Numbered from the stretch's first letter, positions 10,573 to 19,399 are shown. The stretch: DNA of 43,543 bases from Candidatus Blautia stercoravium (GCA_019114495.1 DXFK01000178.1:1-43543), one strand, 5' to 3'. Notes: generated from the sequence alone by a model not told the origin. Made by a program: numbers and translations.

Positions 10573-11052
10573 ATGCTGTGTGAAAACATTTGGGGAAATC
10601 TAAAAGATACGGATACAACAGGAAAAAAGATAGATTATGTGGAATTTGAATGGGATGAAGCCTTTAAAAGAATCCACAAAAAGGTCAGCAGAGAGGGAAA
10701 AGAAGTGGGTATCCGTCTGGACGATTCTGTGCTGACGAAGGGAATCCGCACCGGAGATATTCTCTGGCAGGAGGGAGATGCACTTCTGGCGGCCAAAATT
10801 CTGCCTTGTAAAGTCATTGAAGTAAAGCTTGCCAAAGGCCATGAAAAAATGGGTGCCAAGGTCTGCTACGAAATCGGAAACCGTCACGCCGTACTTCTGT
10901 GGGGAGAGGAGGAAGATACTTTCCTCACTCCCTACACACAGCCGGTATTGGAAATGCTGGAAAAAATCCACGGCGTAAAGGCGGAAGTAAAAGAACAGGT
11001 GCTGGATTTTGACAAAAGAATCTCCGCCTCCATCAATTCCCATACACATTAA
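10573..11052 (+). CDS. ureE: Urease accessory protein UreE (nickel chaperone)
   Basis: UreE delivers nickel to the urease maturation complex. ATG 10573 (159 aa) fits GGAGAGAG just upstream; the track start 10555 overlaps the channel gene. The N-terminal peptide-binding-like domain has GKEVGIRLDDSVLTKGIRTGDILW, and the second domain has IGNRHAVLLWGEEE with the conserved metal-binding region around GNRH. The C-terminal histidine tail seen in Klebsiella is reduced here to SINSHTH, so stored nickel should be low. The gene overlaps no neighbour but lies within 12 bases of the channel stop. Confidence 0.93.
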   Translation: MLCENIWGNLKDTDTTGKKIDYVEFEWDEAFKRIHKKVSREGKEVGIRLDDSVLTKGIRTGDILWQEGDALLAAKILPCKVIEVKLAKGHEKMGAKVCYEIGNRHAVLLWGEEEDTFLTPYTQPVLEMLEKIHGVKAEVKEQVLDFDKRISASINSHTH

Positions 11053-11073
11053 AAACTTGAAAAGGGAGAGAGT

Positions 11074-11766
11074 ATGGATAAAAAGAGTAAATTTCTGCTG
11101 CTGCAGGTGAATGACGCTCTGTTTCCCATAGGGGGATATTCCCATTCTTACGGACTGGAAACTTATATCCAGAAAGAGCTTGTCACCAATGCGGCAGAGG
11201 CAGAAGCCTATATCAGAAACAAACTGACACAGAATCTTTTATACAACGAACTTTTCTTCTGCCGTCTGGCCTGGGAACGGGCACAGGAGCAGGATATGGA
11301 AGGTTTACAGGAGCTGGAAGAAGTGCTGGAGGCGGGAAAAGTGCCGTCAGAAATCCGGGAGGCGTCGAGAAAGATGGGCTCCCGGTTTGCAAAGACGCTG
11401 AAAAACTGCGGAATTGTTTATGAGACACCGGTCTTTGCCTGCTATCTGGAGGCGAAAAAGGGCGGCAGCGCACATCATGTCATAGCTTACGGAATTTTCT
11501 GCAGCAGCATTGGCATTTCCCTGGAGGACTGTCTGGAACATTTTCTTTATGCCCAGACGTCCGCCATGGTGACCAATTGTGTCAAGAGCATACCCTTAAG
11601 CCAGACCACGGGACAGCAGATTCTGGTGTCCTGCACAGAGGAAATGAGCCGCCTTTTGGAACAGGTGAAGGAACTTCCAACAGAACTTCTGGGGGCAGGC
11701 GCTCCCGGATTTGACATTCGTTGTATGCAGCATGAAGGCCTGTATTCCAGAATTTATATGTCATAG
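11074..11766 (+). CDS. ureF: Urease accessory protein UreF
   Basis: UreF is an all-helical maturation factor that bridges UreD-bound apo-urease and the GTPase UreG. The 230 aa product starts with [26 protein letters not shown], the conserved UreF opening (FPIGxxxHSxGLE). It contains a central [17 protein letters not shown] and ends [17 protein letters not shown], close to the family C-terminus that contacts UreG. A GGGAGAG site precedes the ATG at 11074. It lies between ureE and ureG in the operon. Confidence 0.95.
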   Translation: MDKKSKFLLLQVNDALFPIGGYSHSYGLETYIQKELVTNAAEAEAYIRNKLTQNLLYNELFFCRLAWERAQEQDMEGLQELEEVLEAGKVPSEIREASRKMGSRFAKTLKNCGIVYETPVFACYLEAKKGGSAHHVIAYGIFCSSIGISLEDCLEHFLYAQTSAMVTNCVKSIPLSQTTGQQILVSCTEEMSRLLEQVKELPTELLGAGAPGFDIRCMQHEGLYSRIYMS

Positions 11767-11789
11767 CAATAGAAGAAAGGGGACAAAAT

Positions 11790-12398
11790 ATGTCTTATGT
11801 GAAAATAGGTGTTGCCGGGCCGGTGGGTTCCGGCAAAACGGCGTTAATTGAATGTCTGACAAGAAAAATGGCAGGACAGTACAGCATTGGAGTCATTACC
11901 AATGATATTTATACAAAAGAAGATGCAGAATTTCTCTGCAAAAACAGTGTGCTTCCAAGAGAGCGCATTATAGGTGTGGAAACCGGCGGCTGCCCCCACA
12001 CGGCTATTCGGGAAGACGCTTCCATGAACCTGGAAGCAGTAGATGAAATGTTGGAGCGTTTCCCGGACATTGAGCTGCTGTTTATTGAAAGCGGCGGAGA
12101 TAACCTGTCTGCCACCTTCAGTCCGGAGTTAGTAGACGCCACTATCTTCGTCATTGATGTGGCAGAGGGTGACAAGATTCCGAGAAAAGGCGGTCCGGGC
12201 ATTGTCCGCTCCGACCTGCTTGTGATTAACAAGACCGATTTAGCGCCCTATGTAGGGGCCAGTCTGGAAGTCATGGAACGGGATTCCAGAAAAATGCGGA
12301 AAGACAGGCCGTTTCTCTTTACCAACATCCGGGGCGAAGAGGGCACGGATAAGGTTGTGGAATGGATACAGAAAAACGTACTTCTGGAAGGATGTTAA
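11790..12398 (+). CDS. ureG: Urease accessory GTPase UreG
   Basis: UreG is the SIMIBI-class GTPase that couples GTP hydrolysis to nickel insertion into urease. The 202 aa product has the P-loop GPVGSGKT (residues 10-17), the nickel-binding Cys68-Pro-His70 within [16 protein letters not shown], the [15 protein letters not shown] segment and the guanine-specificity NKTD (147-150). Length is typical. The His-rich N-terminal extension of some UreG proteins is absent. The gene is followed directly by ureD, with only two bases between the stop and the chosen ureD start. Confidence 0.97.
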   Translation: MSYVKIGVAGPVGSGKTALIECLTRKMAGQYSIGVITNDIYTKEDAEFLCKNSVLPRERIIGVETGGCPHTAIREDASMNLEAVDEMLERFPDIELLFIESGGDNLSATFSPELVDATIFVIDVAEGDKIPRKGGPGIVRSDLLVINKTDLAPYVGASLEVMERDSRKMRKDRPFLFTNIRGEEGTDKVVEWIQKNVLLEGC

Positions 12399-12400
12399 GT

Positions 12401-13186
12401 ATGGAAAATCAATTCGGAAGAACTTCTCTTTGCAGCCTGAGGGCAGGGGAAAAAGAGGGGAAAACCGTACTGGAGCAAATGTCGTTTACCGCGCCTTTTA
12501 AGATTATGAGCCCCTTTTACGAAGCAGAAGACTTTATGCATGTCATGGTTTTGTCTGCCTCAGCAGGCATTATGGAAGGGGATACCCAGGAATTTGACAT
12601 AGAGGTAAAGGAAGGCGGCAGACTGAGGTTTTCCGCCCAGGCTTATGAAAAAATCCACAAGATGAAGGAGGGCAGCGCTAGGAGAAATGCCCGTATTCGG
12701 GTAGCGCACGGCGGTATCATGGACTACTGTTCCCAGCCGGTGATTCCCTTTGCACACTCTGCCTTTCGCAGCACTTTGGAGGCGGAGCTTGAAGACGAAA
12801 GTTCCCTTTTTCTATATCAGGAGGTGCTGTCCTGCGGACGGGCAGCCAGAGGAGAAAAATTTGAATACCGTTTTTACCATAATCTGGTCAATGTAAGGCG
12901 GCAGGGGAAACTGATTTACAGGGATAACTGTTTCTTTGACCCCAAGACCATGGACTTGCCAGGACTTGGCATGTATGAAGGCTTTTCCCATATGGGCAGC
13001 TTTTTGGTGTTCGGGAAGGAAGATACGGCAGAGAAAGTGGAGAGAATCCGGGAACTTCTGGAGGTAGACAAAAAAACTCAGGGCGGTGTGACGCGGATTT
13101 CAGATACCGATTTGGCAGTCCGGATTCTGGGAAACGGTGCGCAGCATATAGAAGACTTGTTTGCAAAGATACGGGAGCAAATTTAA
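12401..13186 (+). CDS. ureD: Urease accessory protein UreD
   Basis: UreD (UreH in Helicobacter) is the scaffold that binds apo-urease and recruits UreF and UreG. I choose ATG 12401 (261 aa) because AAGGA at 12388-12392 is 8 bases upstream; ATG 12392 is possible, and the track start at 12362 is deep inside ureG. Family features include VMVLSASAGIMEGDTQEFDIEVKEGGRLRFSAQAYEKIHKM and YCSQPVIPFAHSAF. It is the last gene of the urease set. No terminator follows before the glnA promoter, so transcripts probably run into the glnA leader terminator. Confidence 0.93.
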   Translation: MENQFGRTSLCSLRAGEKEGKTVLEQMSFTAPFKIMSPFYEAEDFMHVMVLSASAGIMEGDTQEFDIEVKEGGRLRFSAQAYEKIHKMKEGSARRNARIRVAHGGIMDYCSQPVIPFAHSAFRSTLEAELEDESSLFLYQEVLSCGRAARGEKFEYRFYHNLVNVRRQGKLIYRDNCFFDPKTMDLPGLGMYEGFSHMGSFLVFGKEDTAEKVERIRELLEVDKKTQGGVTRISDTDLAVRILGNGAQHIEDLFAKIREQI

Positions 13187-13213
13187 GCAGAGAAAGACAG
13201 TGACGGAAAAGCA

Positions 13214-13242
13214 TTGACATTTAAAATTCACACTGCTATAAT
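13214..13242 (+). promoter_or_regulatory. Consensus sigma-A promoter for glnA
   Basis: TTGACA (13214-13219) and TATAAT (13237-13242) are separated by exactly 17 bases, a perfect match to the housekeeping consensus. Transcription should start near 13249, only about ten bases before a terminator-like hairpin. Such a strong promoter upstream of a terminator fits control by antitermination rather than by initiation. Confidence 0.88.
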
Positions 13243-13258
13243 ACCACCCATAAAGGAC

Positions 13259-13301
13259 AAGGGCGTTCTTATTCAGAGCTTTGAATAAGTGCGCCCTTTT
13301 T
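13259..13301 (+). terminator. Leader terminator/attenuator before glnA
   Basis: AAGGGCG-TT-CTTATTCA pairs with TGAATAAG-TG-CGCCCTT: about 16 pairs with one U:U mismatch around the six-base loop GAGCTT, followed by TTTTT. It lies between the glnA promoter and the glnA ATG at 13320, so it would stop transcription after about 50 nucleotides unless bypassed. It may also end readthrough from the urease operon. The ANTAR protein encoded downstream of glnA is the obvious candidate antiterminator (inference). Confidence 0.82.
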
Positions 13302-13319
13302 GTAAAAGGAGCAAAAATT

Positions 13320-14651
13320 ATGGAGAAGTATACCAGAGAAGATATTCTGCAGATGGCAGAAGAGGAGGATGTGGAATTTATCCGTCTCCAGTTCACCGAT
13401 ATGTTTGGAACCATGAAAAATATTGCGGTTCCTTTCAGTAAGCTGGAGAAGGCCATGGACAACCAGTGCGTCATAGATGCATCTTCCATGGAGGGTTTTT
13501 ATCGAAACGAAGAGGAGGACATGTATTTACATCCGGATTTGAATACCTTCTGTATTCTGCCCTGGCGTCCTCAGCAGGGGAAGGTGGCGAGATTTATCTG
13601 TGATATTTATAAGGCAGACGGCACGCCTTACAGAGAAAGCCCCAGATATATTCTGCAGGAAACCGTAAGGAAGGCAAAGGAAAAAGGATATACGTTTATG
13701 GTAAATCCCGAGTGTGAATTTTTCCTGTTTCACACAGATGACAACGGAATGCCCACCACAGTTACCCATGAGCAGGCGGGCTATATGGATTTGAGCCCTG
13801 TGGATTTGGGCGAAAATGCCAGAAGAGATATTGTGCTAACCCTGGAGGAAATGGGATATGATGTGGAATCCTCCCACCATGAGATTGCGCCCGGACAGCA
13901 GGAAATTGAATTTACGATGTCGGATGTGCAGGAAACAGCAGACAAGCTGATGACCTTTAAAGTAGCGGTGCGAACCATTTCCAAACGCCATGGGCTTCAT
14001 GCTACCTTTATGCCAAAGCCTAAAGAAGAGGTCAATGGTTCCGGTATGCACATCAATATGGTTTTGTATAAAGACGGGAAGAATATTTTTGAGGACGAAA
14101 ATGATATTCTGGGACTCAGCCGTGAGGCCTATGCTTTTATTGCAGGAATTCTGGAGCACATTAAGGGCATGACGGCAATTTTCAATCCGCTGGTGAATTC
14201 TTACAAACGTCTGGTGCCGGGGTTTGAGGCGCCTTCGGAGATTACCTGGTCTTCGGGACAGAGAACCGCCCTTATCAAGGTGCCGTCCAGACGGCAGAGG
14301 GAGAAAGAAATCGAACTGAGGAGCCCGGACCCTTCCGCAAACCCATATCTGGTGTTTGCCCTTTGCCTGGCAGCAGGGATTGATGGGATTGAGCGGAATC
14401 TGGAGATACCGGAGGAACTGACAAAAAGTATTCGCAGCATGTCTGAGGAAGAGAAAAACAGTCAGGGAATTGATTCCCTGCCGGAAAATTTAAGCGACGC
14501 TTTATATGAACTGGAAAAAGATGTGTGGCTGAAAGAAATACTTGGAACCGCCTTTTTTGAGCATTATAAGAAAGCAAAGAAAAAGGAGTGGAAAAGCTAC
14601 ATGAAACAGGTTTCCGATTGGGAGCTGGAGCAGTATTTATACCAGATATAA
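13320..14651 (+). CDS. glnA: Glutamine synthetase type I
   Basis: Glutamine synthetase makes glutamine from glutamate, ammonia and ATP. ATG 13320 (443 aa) follows AAAGGAG at 13305-13311; the track start 13281 is a TTG inside the leader hairpin. GSI hallmarks are SSMEGFYRNEEEDMYLHPDLNTF, the metal-ligand region NPECEFFLF, GSGMHINMVLY, VPGFEAPSEITW and RSPDPSANPYL. The size matches the Gram-positive GSI-alpha class of about 440 aa. The gene sits directly after urease and before an ANTAR regulator, so ammonia from urea is likely captured here. Control by leader attenuation is inferred from the hairpin. Confidence 0.97.
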   Translation: MEKYTREDILQMAEEEDVEFIRLQFTDMFGTMKNIAVPFSKLEKAMDNQCVIDASSMEGFYRNEEEDMYLHPDLNTFCILPWRPQQGKVARFICDIYKADGTPYRESPRYILQETVRKAKEKGYTFMVNPECEFFLFHTDDNGMPTTVTHEQAGYMDLSPVDLGENARRDIVLTLEEMGYDVESSHHEIAPGQQEIEFTMSDVQETADKLMTFKVAVRTISKRHGLHATFMPKPKEEVNGSGMHINMVLYKDGKNIFEDENDILGLSREAYAFIAGILEHIKGMTAIFNPLVNSYKRLVPGFEAPSEITWSSGQRTALIKVPSRRQREKEIELRSPDPSANPYLVFALCLAAGIDGIERNLEIPEELTKSIRSMSEEEKNSQGIDSLPENLSDALYELEKDVWLKEILGTAFFEHYKKAKKKEWKSYMKQVSDWELEQYLYQI

Positions 14652-14680
14652 GCAGAAGGAGAAAAGGCAGGGAGCAGTAT

Positions 14681-15232
14681 ATGAGCATCATCATTGTGGC
14701 ATTACCAAAAATTGAAGATGCAAAGCGGATACGCAGAATCCTCACCGACCACGGATTTGAAAATATTGTATCCTGCAATACCGCTTCCGCAGCTTTGATT
14801 GAGGCAAACAGACATCAGAGGGGACTGGTTATCAGCAGCTACAAACTGCCGGATATGCATTATTCCCAGCTTGCACAGTGTATCCCGGATTATTTTGAAA
14901 TGCTGCTGATAGGCTCGGCCACTACGGTAAGTGCGGCGGGCAGCGGCATTATGGCCATTACCACGCCTGTGAAGATTTACGACCTGGTCAACACAGTGGA
15001 ACTGATGGCAGGTCAGGCAGAGAAAAGATACAAGAAAGCAAAGAAGAAACCCAAGAAACGGTCAGAGCGGGAAGAAAATTATATTAAAAATGCCAAACTG
15101 CTTTTGATGGAGCGGAATCATCTTTCCGAGGAGGAGGCTTTCCGCTATATTCAGAAATGCAGTATGGACAGCGGTACGAATATGGTGGAAACGGCTCAGA
15201 TGGTACTGACGCTGATTTATGACGAATGTTAA
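14681..15232 (+). CDS. ANTAR-domain antiterminator with degenerate receiver
   Basis: This 183 aa protein has an N-terminal response-regulator-like domain (residues 1 to about 115) and a C-terminal ANTAR RNA-binding domain ([47 protein letters not shown]). ANTAR proteins bind leader RNA and block terminators. The receiver lacks the usual phospho-acceptor Asp: the strand reads [12 protein letters not shown] with Ser in that place, and the N-terminal acidic pair is weak. Signal input by phosphorylation is therefore doubtful. A basic linker ([15 protein letters not shown]) joins the domains. Its place right after glnA, whose leader holds a terminator, suggests it controls glnA. ATG 14681 is chosen; the track start lies within glnA. 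Confidence 0.9.
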   Translation: MSIIIVALPKIEDAKRIRRILTDHGFENIVSCNTASAALIEANRHQRGLVISSYKLPDMHYSQLAQCIPDYFEMLLIGSATTVSAAGSGIMAITTPVKIYDLVNTVELMAGQAEKRYKKAKKKPKKRSEREENYIKNAKLLLMERNHLSEEEAFRYIQKCSMDSGTNMVETAQMVLTLIYDEC

Positions 15233-15245
15233 AGGAGAATGTGAA

Positions 15246-16460
15246 ATGTTTACGATAAATGAAAATTACCTGAAACTGCCGGGAAGCTATCTGTTTTCCG
15301 ACATTGCAAAGAAAATTGCGGCATATCAGCAGGAAAATCCGGGAAAAGAAATTATTCGGCTGGGAATCGGAGACGTGACACAGCCTTTGGCGCCTGTCAT
15401 TATTCAGGCTCTGCACAGTGCGGTGGAGGAAATGGCTCATGGGGAGACCTTTCACGGCTATGCCCCGGATAAGGGATATGGATTTTTAAGGGAAGCCATT
15501 GCCAAAAATGATTTTCAGGACAGAGGATGCCGGATTGACGCAGATGAAATCTTTGTGTCAGACGGCGCCAAGTGCGATTCCGGAAACATTCAGGAAATCC
15601 TTGCCCTGAACAACAAAATCGCTGTCTGCGACCCTGTGTATCCGGTGTATGTGGACACCAACGTGATGGCAGGGCGCACAGGCAGCTATAATCCAAAGAC
15701 GCAGAACTTTGACGGTATGATTTATATGCCTTGTACTGCCCAAAACGGTTTTGTGCCGGAATTTCCAAAGGAAACGCCGGATGTTATTTATCTCTGTTTT
15801 CCAAACAACCCTACAGGCGCTGCGGTAACAAAAGCACAGCTGCAGGAATGGGTGGACTATGCGAACAGAAACGGAATTCTCATTATTTATGACGCAGCTT
15901 ATGAGGCTTACATTACCCAGGAAGAGGTGCCTCACAGCATTTACGAATGTGAAGGTGCACAGACCTGTGCCATAGAGCTTCGCAGCTTTTCCAAGAATGC
16001 GGGATTTACAGGTGTGCGTCTGGGATACACGGTTGTTCCCAAAGAATTGAAGGCCGGGGAGGTTTCCCTGAATGCTTTGTGGGCAAGACGCCATGGCACA
16101 AAGTACAACGGCGCGCCTTATATTGTACAGAAAGCAGGGGCAGCCGTATATACAGAAGAAGGAAAAGCCCAGGTGAAAGAGCAGGTGGCTTATTACATGC
16201 GGAATGCACATACCATTTACAATGGTTTGAAAAAAGCGGGCTACACCGTATCCGGCGGTGTCAATGCCCCTTATGTATGGCTGAAGACACCGGGGAATAC
16301 CACTTCATGGGACTTTTTCGATCAGCTTTTAAAGACGGTAAATGTGGTAGGCACGCCGGGCAGCGGATTCGGAGCGCATGGAGAGGGATATTTCCGTCTC
16401 AGCGCTTTCGGTACCTACGAAAATACGCTGGAAGCCATTGACAGAATCACGAAAATGTAA
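15246..16460 (+). CDS. dapL: LL-diaminopimelate aminotransferase
   Basis: DapL converts tetrahydrodipicolinate directly to LL-diaminopimelate with glutamate as amino donor, a one-step branch of lysine and peptidoglycan synthesis. The 404 aa PLP fold-type I protein begins [22 protein letters not shown] and shows [11 protein letters not shown], the substrate loop [23 protein letters not shown], and the PLP lysine in [19 protein letters not shown], all close to DapL. ATG 15246 follows AAAGGAG, which overlaps the stop of the ANTAR gene, so translation is probably coupled. Use of glutamate links it loosely to the nitrogen genes upstream. Confidence 0.93.
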   Translation: MFTINENYLKLPGSYLFSDIAKKIAAYQQENPGKEIIRLGIGDVTQPLAPVIIQALHSAVEEMAHGETFHGYAPDKGYGFLREAIAKNDFQDRGCRIDADEIFVSDGAKCDSGNIQEILALNNKIAVCDPVYPVYVDTNVMAGRTGSYNPKTQNFDGMIYMPCTAQNGFVPEFPKETPDVIYLCFPNNPTGAAVTKAQLQEWVDYANRNGILIIYDAAYEAYITQEEVPHSIYECEGAQTCAIELRSFSKNAGFTGVRLGYTVVPKELKAGEVSLNALWARRHGTKYNGAPYIVQKAGAAVYTEEGKAQVKEQVAYYMRNAHTIYNGLKKAGYTVSGGVNAPYVWLKTPGNTTSWDFFDQLLKTVNVVGTPGSGFGAHGEGYFRLSAFGTYENTLEAIDRITKM

Positions 16461-16531
16461 TCCCCGCTTTTCAGACGGAACGGTTTGTGTTAAGCTACCT
16501 TTATAGTATAGAGAACAATAAGGAGGCAGCT

Positions 16532-17341
16532 ATGGATATTAATCAGTTTCAGGAGAAATTAAAGGATATACAGACCTTAGCCATGCAGAATGGAAAGAAG
16601 GTTCACACAGAGTTGGTGGAGAAGTTTTTTGACGAACCGGGCATGGATAAGGAGAAACTGCAGAAAGTGTACGATTTCCTGGAAGTGCAGGGAATTTATG
16701 TGGAGGGATACAGCATAAGCCGTTCCAAAGAAGCAGGGGCAGATATGGCTCCCGGTCTGACGGGTACGGGGGCAGCTTCTGCTGCATCGGAAGGAGAAGA
16801 CGGTACTGAGCCTGTAGATATCCCAGTGGAAATTCTTGCCCTTACCCCGGAGGAGGAAGCTTTTCTGGAGGAATATCTGGAGGGCTTCGTACTTCCCAGC
16901 CAGGCGGAAAAAGAAGCTGTTCTAAAGGGATCCAAAGCAGGAAGACACTATAAAGCAGAAGAACTGCTGGGCTGTCTGCAGGAGGATTTGATTCAGGCGG
17001 CAAAGGAATTGAACTGCCGGGAAATCTTTTTCGGAGACTTGCTGCAGGAGGGCAACATGGGGCTTCTTATGGCTCTTAAAAGAGCAGAAGAACAGGAAAA
17101 CCTTGCAGAGTGGCTTCTGGAAGAGGCCAGAAGTACCATGCGCCTTTTTGTCGAAGACCAGACACAGCAGAAAAAAGAGGACAATATTCTGGTGGAAAAG
17201 GTGCGGAATCTGGAAGCAAGGGTAAAGGAGCTGACAGAAGACGAAAATGTGAAATACAGTGTGGAAGAACTGGCGGCCTTTCTGGACATGGATCCGGAGG
17301 AAATGGAAGCTGTGATTAAGCTGACCGGAGATGATAAATAA
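16532..17341 (+). CDS. Sigma-70-like protein with region 1.1 but no region 4
   Basis: This 269 aa protein resembles parts of RpoD. Residues 1-60 (FQEKLKDIQTLAMQNGKKVHTELVEKFFD, KLQKVYDFLEVQGIYV) look like sigma region 1.1. An acidic Ala/Gly linker follows. Then LIQAAKELNCREIFFGDLLQEGNMGLLMALKRAEE resembles regions 2.1-2.2, and YSVEELAAFLDMDPEEMEAVIKLTGD resembles region 3. The segment where region 2.3-2.4 should melt and read the -10 element is replaced by LAEWLLEEARSTMRLFVEDQ, without the aromatic FSTYATWWIRQ. Region 4 is absent. It may bind RNA polymerase core or act as a regulator; function unknown. ATG 16532 follows AGGAGG; TATAGT-like sequence upstream is a weak promoter candidate. Confidence 0.72.
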   Translation: MDINQFQEKLKDIQTLAMQNGKKVHTELVEKFFDEPGMDKEKLQKVYDFLEVQGIYVEGYSISRSKEAGADMAPGLTGTGAASAASEGEDGTEPVDIPVEILALTPEEEAFLEEYLEGFVLPSQAEKEAVLKGSKAGRHYKAEELLGCLQEDLIQAAKELNCREIFFGDLLQEGNMGLLMALKRAEEQENLAEWLLEEARSTMRLFVEDQTQQKKEDNILVEKVRNLEARVKELTEDENVKYSVEELAAFLDMDPEEMEAVIKLTGDDK

Positions 17342-17345
17342 GCGG

Positions 17346-17369
17346 TTTATTCTTTTTTTATAGAATAAA
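17346..17369 (+). terminator. Weak AT-rich hairpin after sigma-like gene
   Basis: TTTATTCT pairs with AGAATAAA around an AT-only loop just after the stop codon. The stem is all A:T apart from one pair and no clear U-run follows, so termination is uncertain. Confidence 0.3.
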
Positions 17370-17411
17370 CATGTTTTCTTCATTGCATATTATCTTTGAA
17401 AGACGTATAGT

Positions 17412-17420
17412 TGATATAAT
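17412..17420 (+). promoter_or_regulatory. Extended -10 promoter of ftsH
   Basis: TGATATAAT gives an extended -10 (TGn plus perfect TATAAT at 17415-17420). No good -35 lies at normal spacing; TTGAAA at 17396 is only 13 bases away. Initiation a few bases downstream would leave a leader of about 50 bases before the ftsH ATG. Confidence 0.6.
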
Positions 17421-17476
17421 AAGAATAGCACAGCAGATTTTTGTGTCTGCCATGTGCTGAAACGGAGGAGATAGAA

Positions 17477-19399
17477 ATGGACGTCGAAGAAAAAAAGAAG
17501 CCTCAGCCGCCGAAGAAACCGCTGTTGTTCTGGTATGCGATTATTCTGGTGGCTTTGATGGTCATTAATTTATTTATTACCCCGGCCATAGCGGAGAAAA
17601 GTATTAAACAGGTATCCTATGATAAATTTCTGGAAGATTTGGATGATGGAAAAATCAAAGAAGTAAATCTGGAATCCGATACCATCTATTATTCCCTGGA
17701 GAGTGAAGACAAGAACGGAAAAGAGCAGATTTGCAAGACCGGACGTATCGCGGACGGACAGGAGGTAGAGCGTCTGCAGGAGGCAGGTGTGAAGTTCTCC
17801 TCTGAGATACCGAATAAAGCCAATCCTCTTGTGAGTTTTTTGATTTCCTGGGTACTTCCTTTTGTATTTATCTGGTTTGTAGGCGGCTGGTTTATGAAGC
17901 GGATGATGAAAGGCATAGGCGGCGCCGGAGGTCCGGGCGCCATGACGTTCGGAAAGAGCAATGCCAAGATTTATGTGAAATCCTCTACGGGAATTAAATT
18001 TTCAGATGTAGCGGGAGAGGATGAGGCGAAAGAGCTTCTGACCGAAATCGTGGATTACCTTCACAACCCTGAAAAATATAGAGAAATCGGCGCTTCCATG
18101 CCGAAGGGTGCACTTCTTGTAGGCCCTCCGGGAACAGGTAAAACCCTTTTGGCAAAAGCCGTTGCAGGTGAAGCCAATGTGCCGTTTTTCTCCATTTCGG
18201 GTTCCGAATTTGTGGAGATGTTTGTGGGTATGGGCGCTGCCAAGGTAAGGGATTTGTTTAAGCAGGCTAATGAAAAAGCGCCTTGTATTGTGTTCATTGA
18301 TGAGATTGATACCATTGGTAAAAAGCGTGACGGCAGTGCCATGGGAGGCAATGACGAGAGAGAGCAGACGCTTAACCAGCTTCTGACCGAGATGGATGGT
18401 TTCGACGGTTCTAAGGGCGTTGTCATTCTGGCGGCAACCAACCGTCCGGATTCTCTGGATGCGGCTCTGCTTCGTCCCGGACGTTTTGACCGGAGAATTC
18501 CGGTGGAACTTCCTGACTTAAAGGGTAGAGAAGAAATCCTGAAGGTACATGCAAGGAAAATCAAGATTTCCGATAATGTAAACTTCCACGAAATCGCAAA
18601 GGCAGCTTCAGGCGCTTCCGGTGCAGAACTGGCAAATATTGTAAATGAGGCAGCCCTTCGGGCCGTTCGTGACAGAAGAAAATTCGCCACACAGGCGGAT
18701 ATGGAAGAAAGTATTGAAGTGGTAATTGCCGGTTACCAGAAAAAAAGCCGTGTGCTGTCTGAGAAGGAAAAGCTGATTGTTTCCTATCACGAAGTGGGGC
18801 ATGCTCTGGTAGCTGCTTTGCAGACTAATTCCGCGCCGGTACACAAGATTACCATTATTCCCAGAACGTCAGGCGCCCTTGGTTACACTATGCAGGTGGA
18901 TGAAGGCGAGCATTTCCTGATGTCCAAAGAGGAACTGGAGAATAAAATTGCAACCTTTACAGGCGGAAGGGCGGCAGAAGAGCTTATCTTCCACTCTGTA
19001 ACCACAGGTGCGTCAAATGATATTGAGCAGGCCACTAAGATTGCCAGAGGCATGATTACCCGCTTCGGTATGAGCGATGAATTTGATATGGTCGCTATGG
19101 AGAGCATGTCCAATCAGTATCTGGGAGGCGACAGTTCCCTGGCCTGCTCCTTTGAGACACAGACTTTGATTGACAAGAAAGTTGTGGAACTGGTTAAGAA
19201 ACAGCATGATAAGGCATATAAGATATTGGAAGACAACATTGCAAAACTCCATGAACTGGCGAAATTCCTGTATGAGCATGAAACCATCACCGGAGAAGAA
19301 TTCATGAGGATTCTGGAAACGAAGCCGAGAATCGGCATGAGCGAACCGGAAGAAGCAGGGGATAGTGAAGTTTCTGAAGATGCTGCGGAAGAAGAATAG
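17477..19399 (+). CDS. ftsH: ATP-dependent zinc metalloprotease FtsH
   Basis: FtsH is a membrane-anchored AAA+ protease that degrades misfolded membrane proteins and selected regulators. ATG 17477 (640 aa) follows GGAGGAG; the track start 17441 has no ribosome site. Two membrane segments flank a short outer domain: LLFWYAIILVALMVINLFI and LVSFLISWVLPFVFIWFVGGWF. The AAA domain has Walker A GPPGTGKT from residue 216, Walker B IVFIDEIDTIG and the arginine-finger region NRPDSLDAALLRPGRFDRR. The zinc site is HEVGH (438-442). The C-terminal tail is acidic. A strong terminator follows, so it is probably a single-gene unit. Confidence 0.96.
   Translation: MDVEEKKKPQPPKKPLLFWYAIILVALMVINLFITPAIAEKSIKQVSYDKFLEDLDDGKIKEVNLESDTIYYSLESEDKNGKEQICKTGRIADGQEVERLQEAGVKFSSEIPNKANPLVSFLISWVLPFVFIWFVGGWFMKRMMKGIGGAGGPGAMTFGKSNAKIYVKSSTGIKFSDVAGEDEAKELLTEIVDYLHNPEKYREIGASMPKGALLVGPPGTGKTLLAKAVAGEANVPFFSISGSEFVEMFVGMGAAKVRDLFKQANEKAPCIVFIDEIDTIGKKRDGSAMGGNDEREQTLNQLLTEMDGFDGSKGVVILAATNRPDSLDAALLRPGRFDRRIPVELPDLKGREEILKVHARKIKISDNVNFHEIAKAASGASGAELANIVNEAALRAVRDRRKFATQADMEESIEVVIAGYQKKSRVLSEKEKLIVSYHEVGHALVAALQTNSAPVHKITIIPRTSGALGYTMQVDEGEHFLMSKEELENKIATFTGGRAAEELIFHSVTTGASNDIEQATKIARGMITRFGMSDEFDMVAMESMSNQYLGGDSSLACSFETQTLIDKKVVELVKKQHDKAYKILEDNIAKLHELAKFLYEHETITGEEFMRILETKPRIGMSEPEEAGDSEVSEDAAEEE

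Noticed and set aside
13281-13319. TTG start of glnA given in the ORF track
   Set aside because: It lies within the leader hairpin and has no ribosome site, whereas ATG 13320 has AAAGGAG at good spacing.
16532-17341. Functional RpoD-type sigma factor
   Set aside because: Region 4 is missing and the -10 recognition segment is degenerate, so normal promoter recognition is unlikely.
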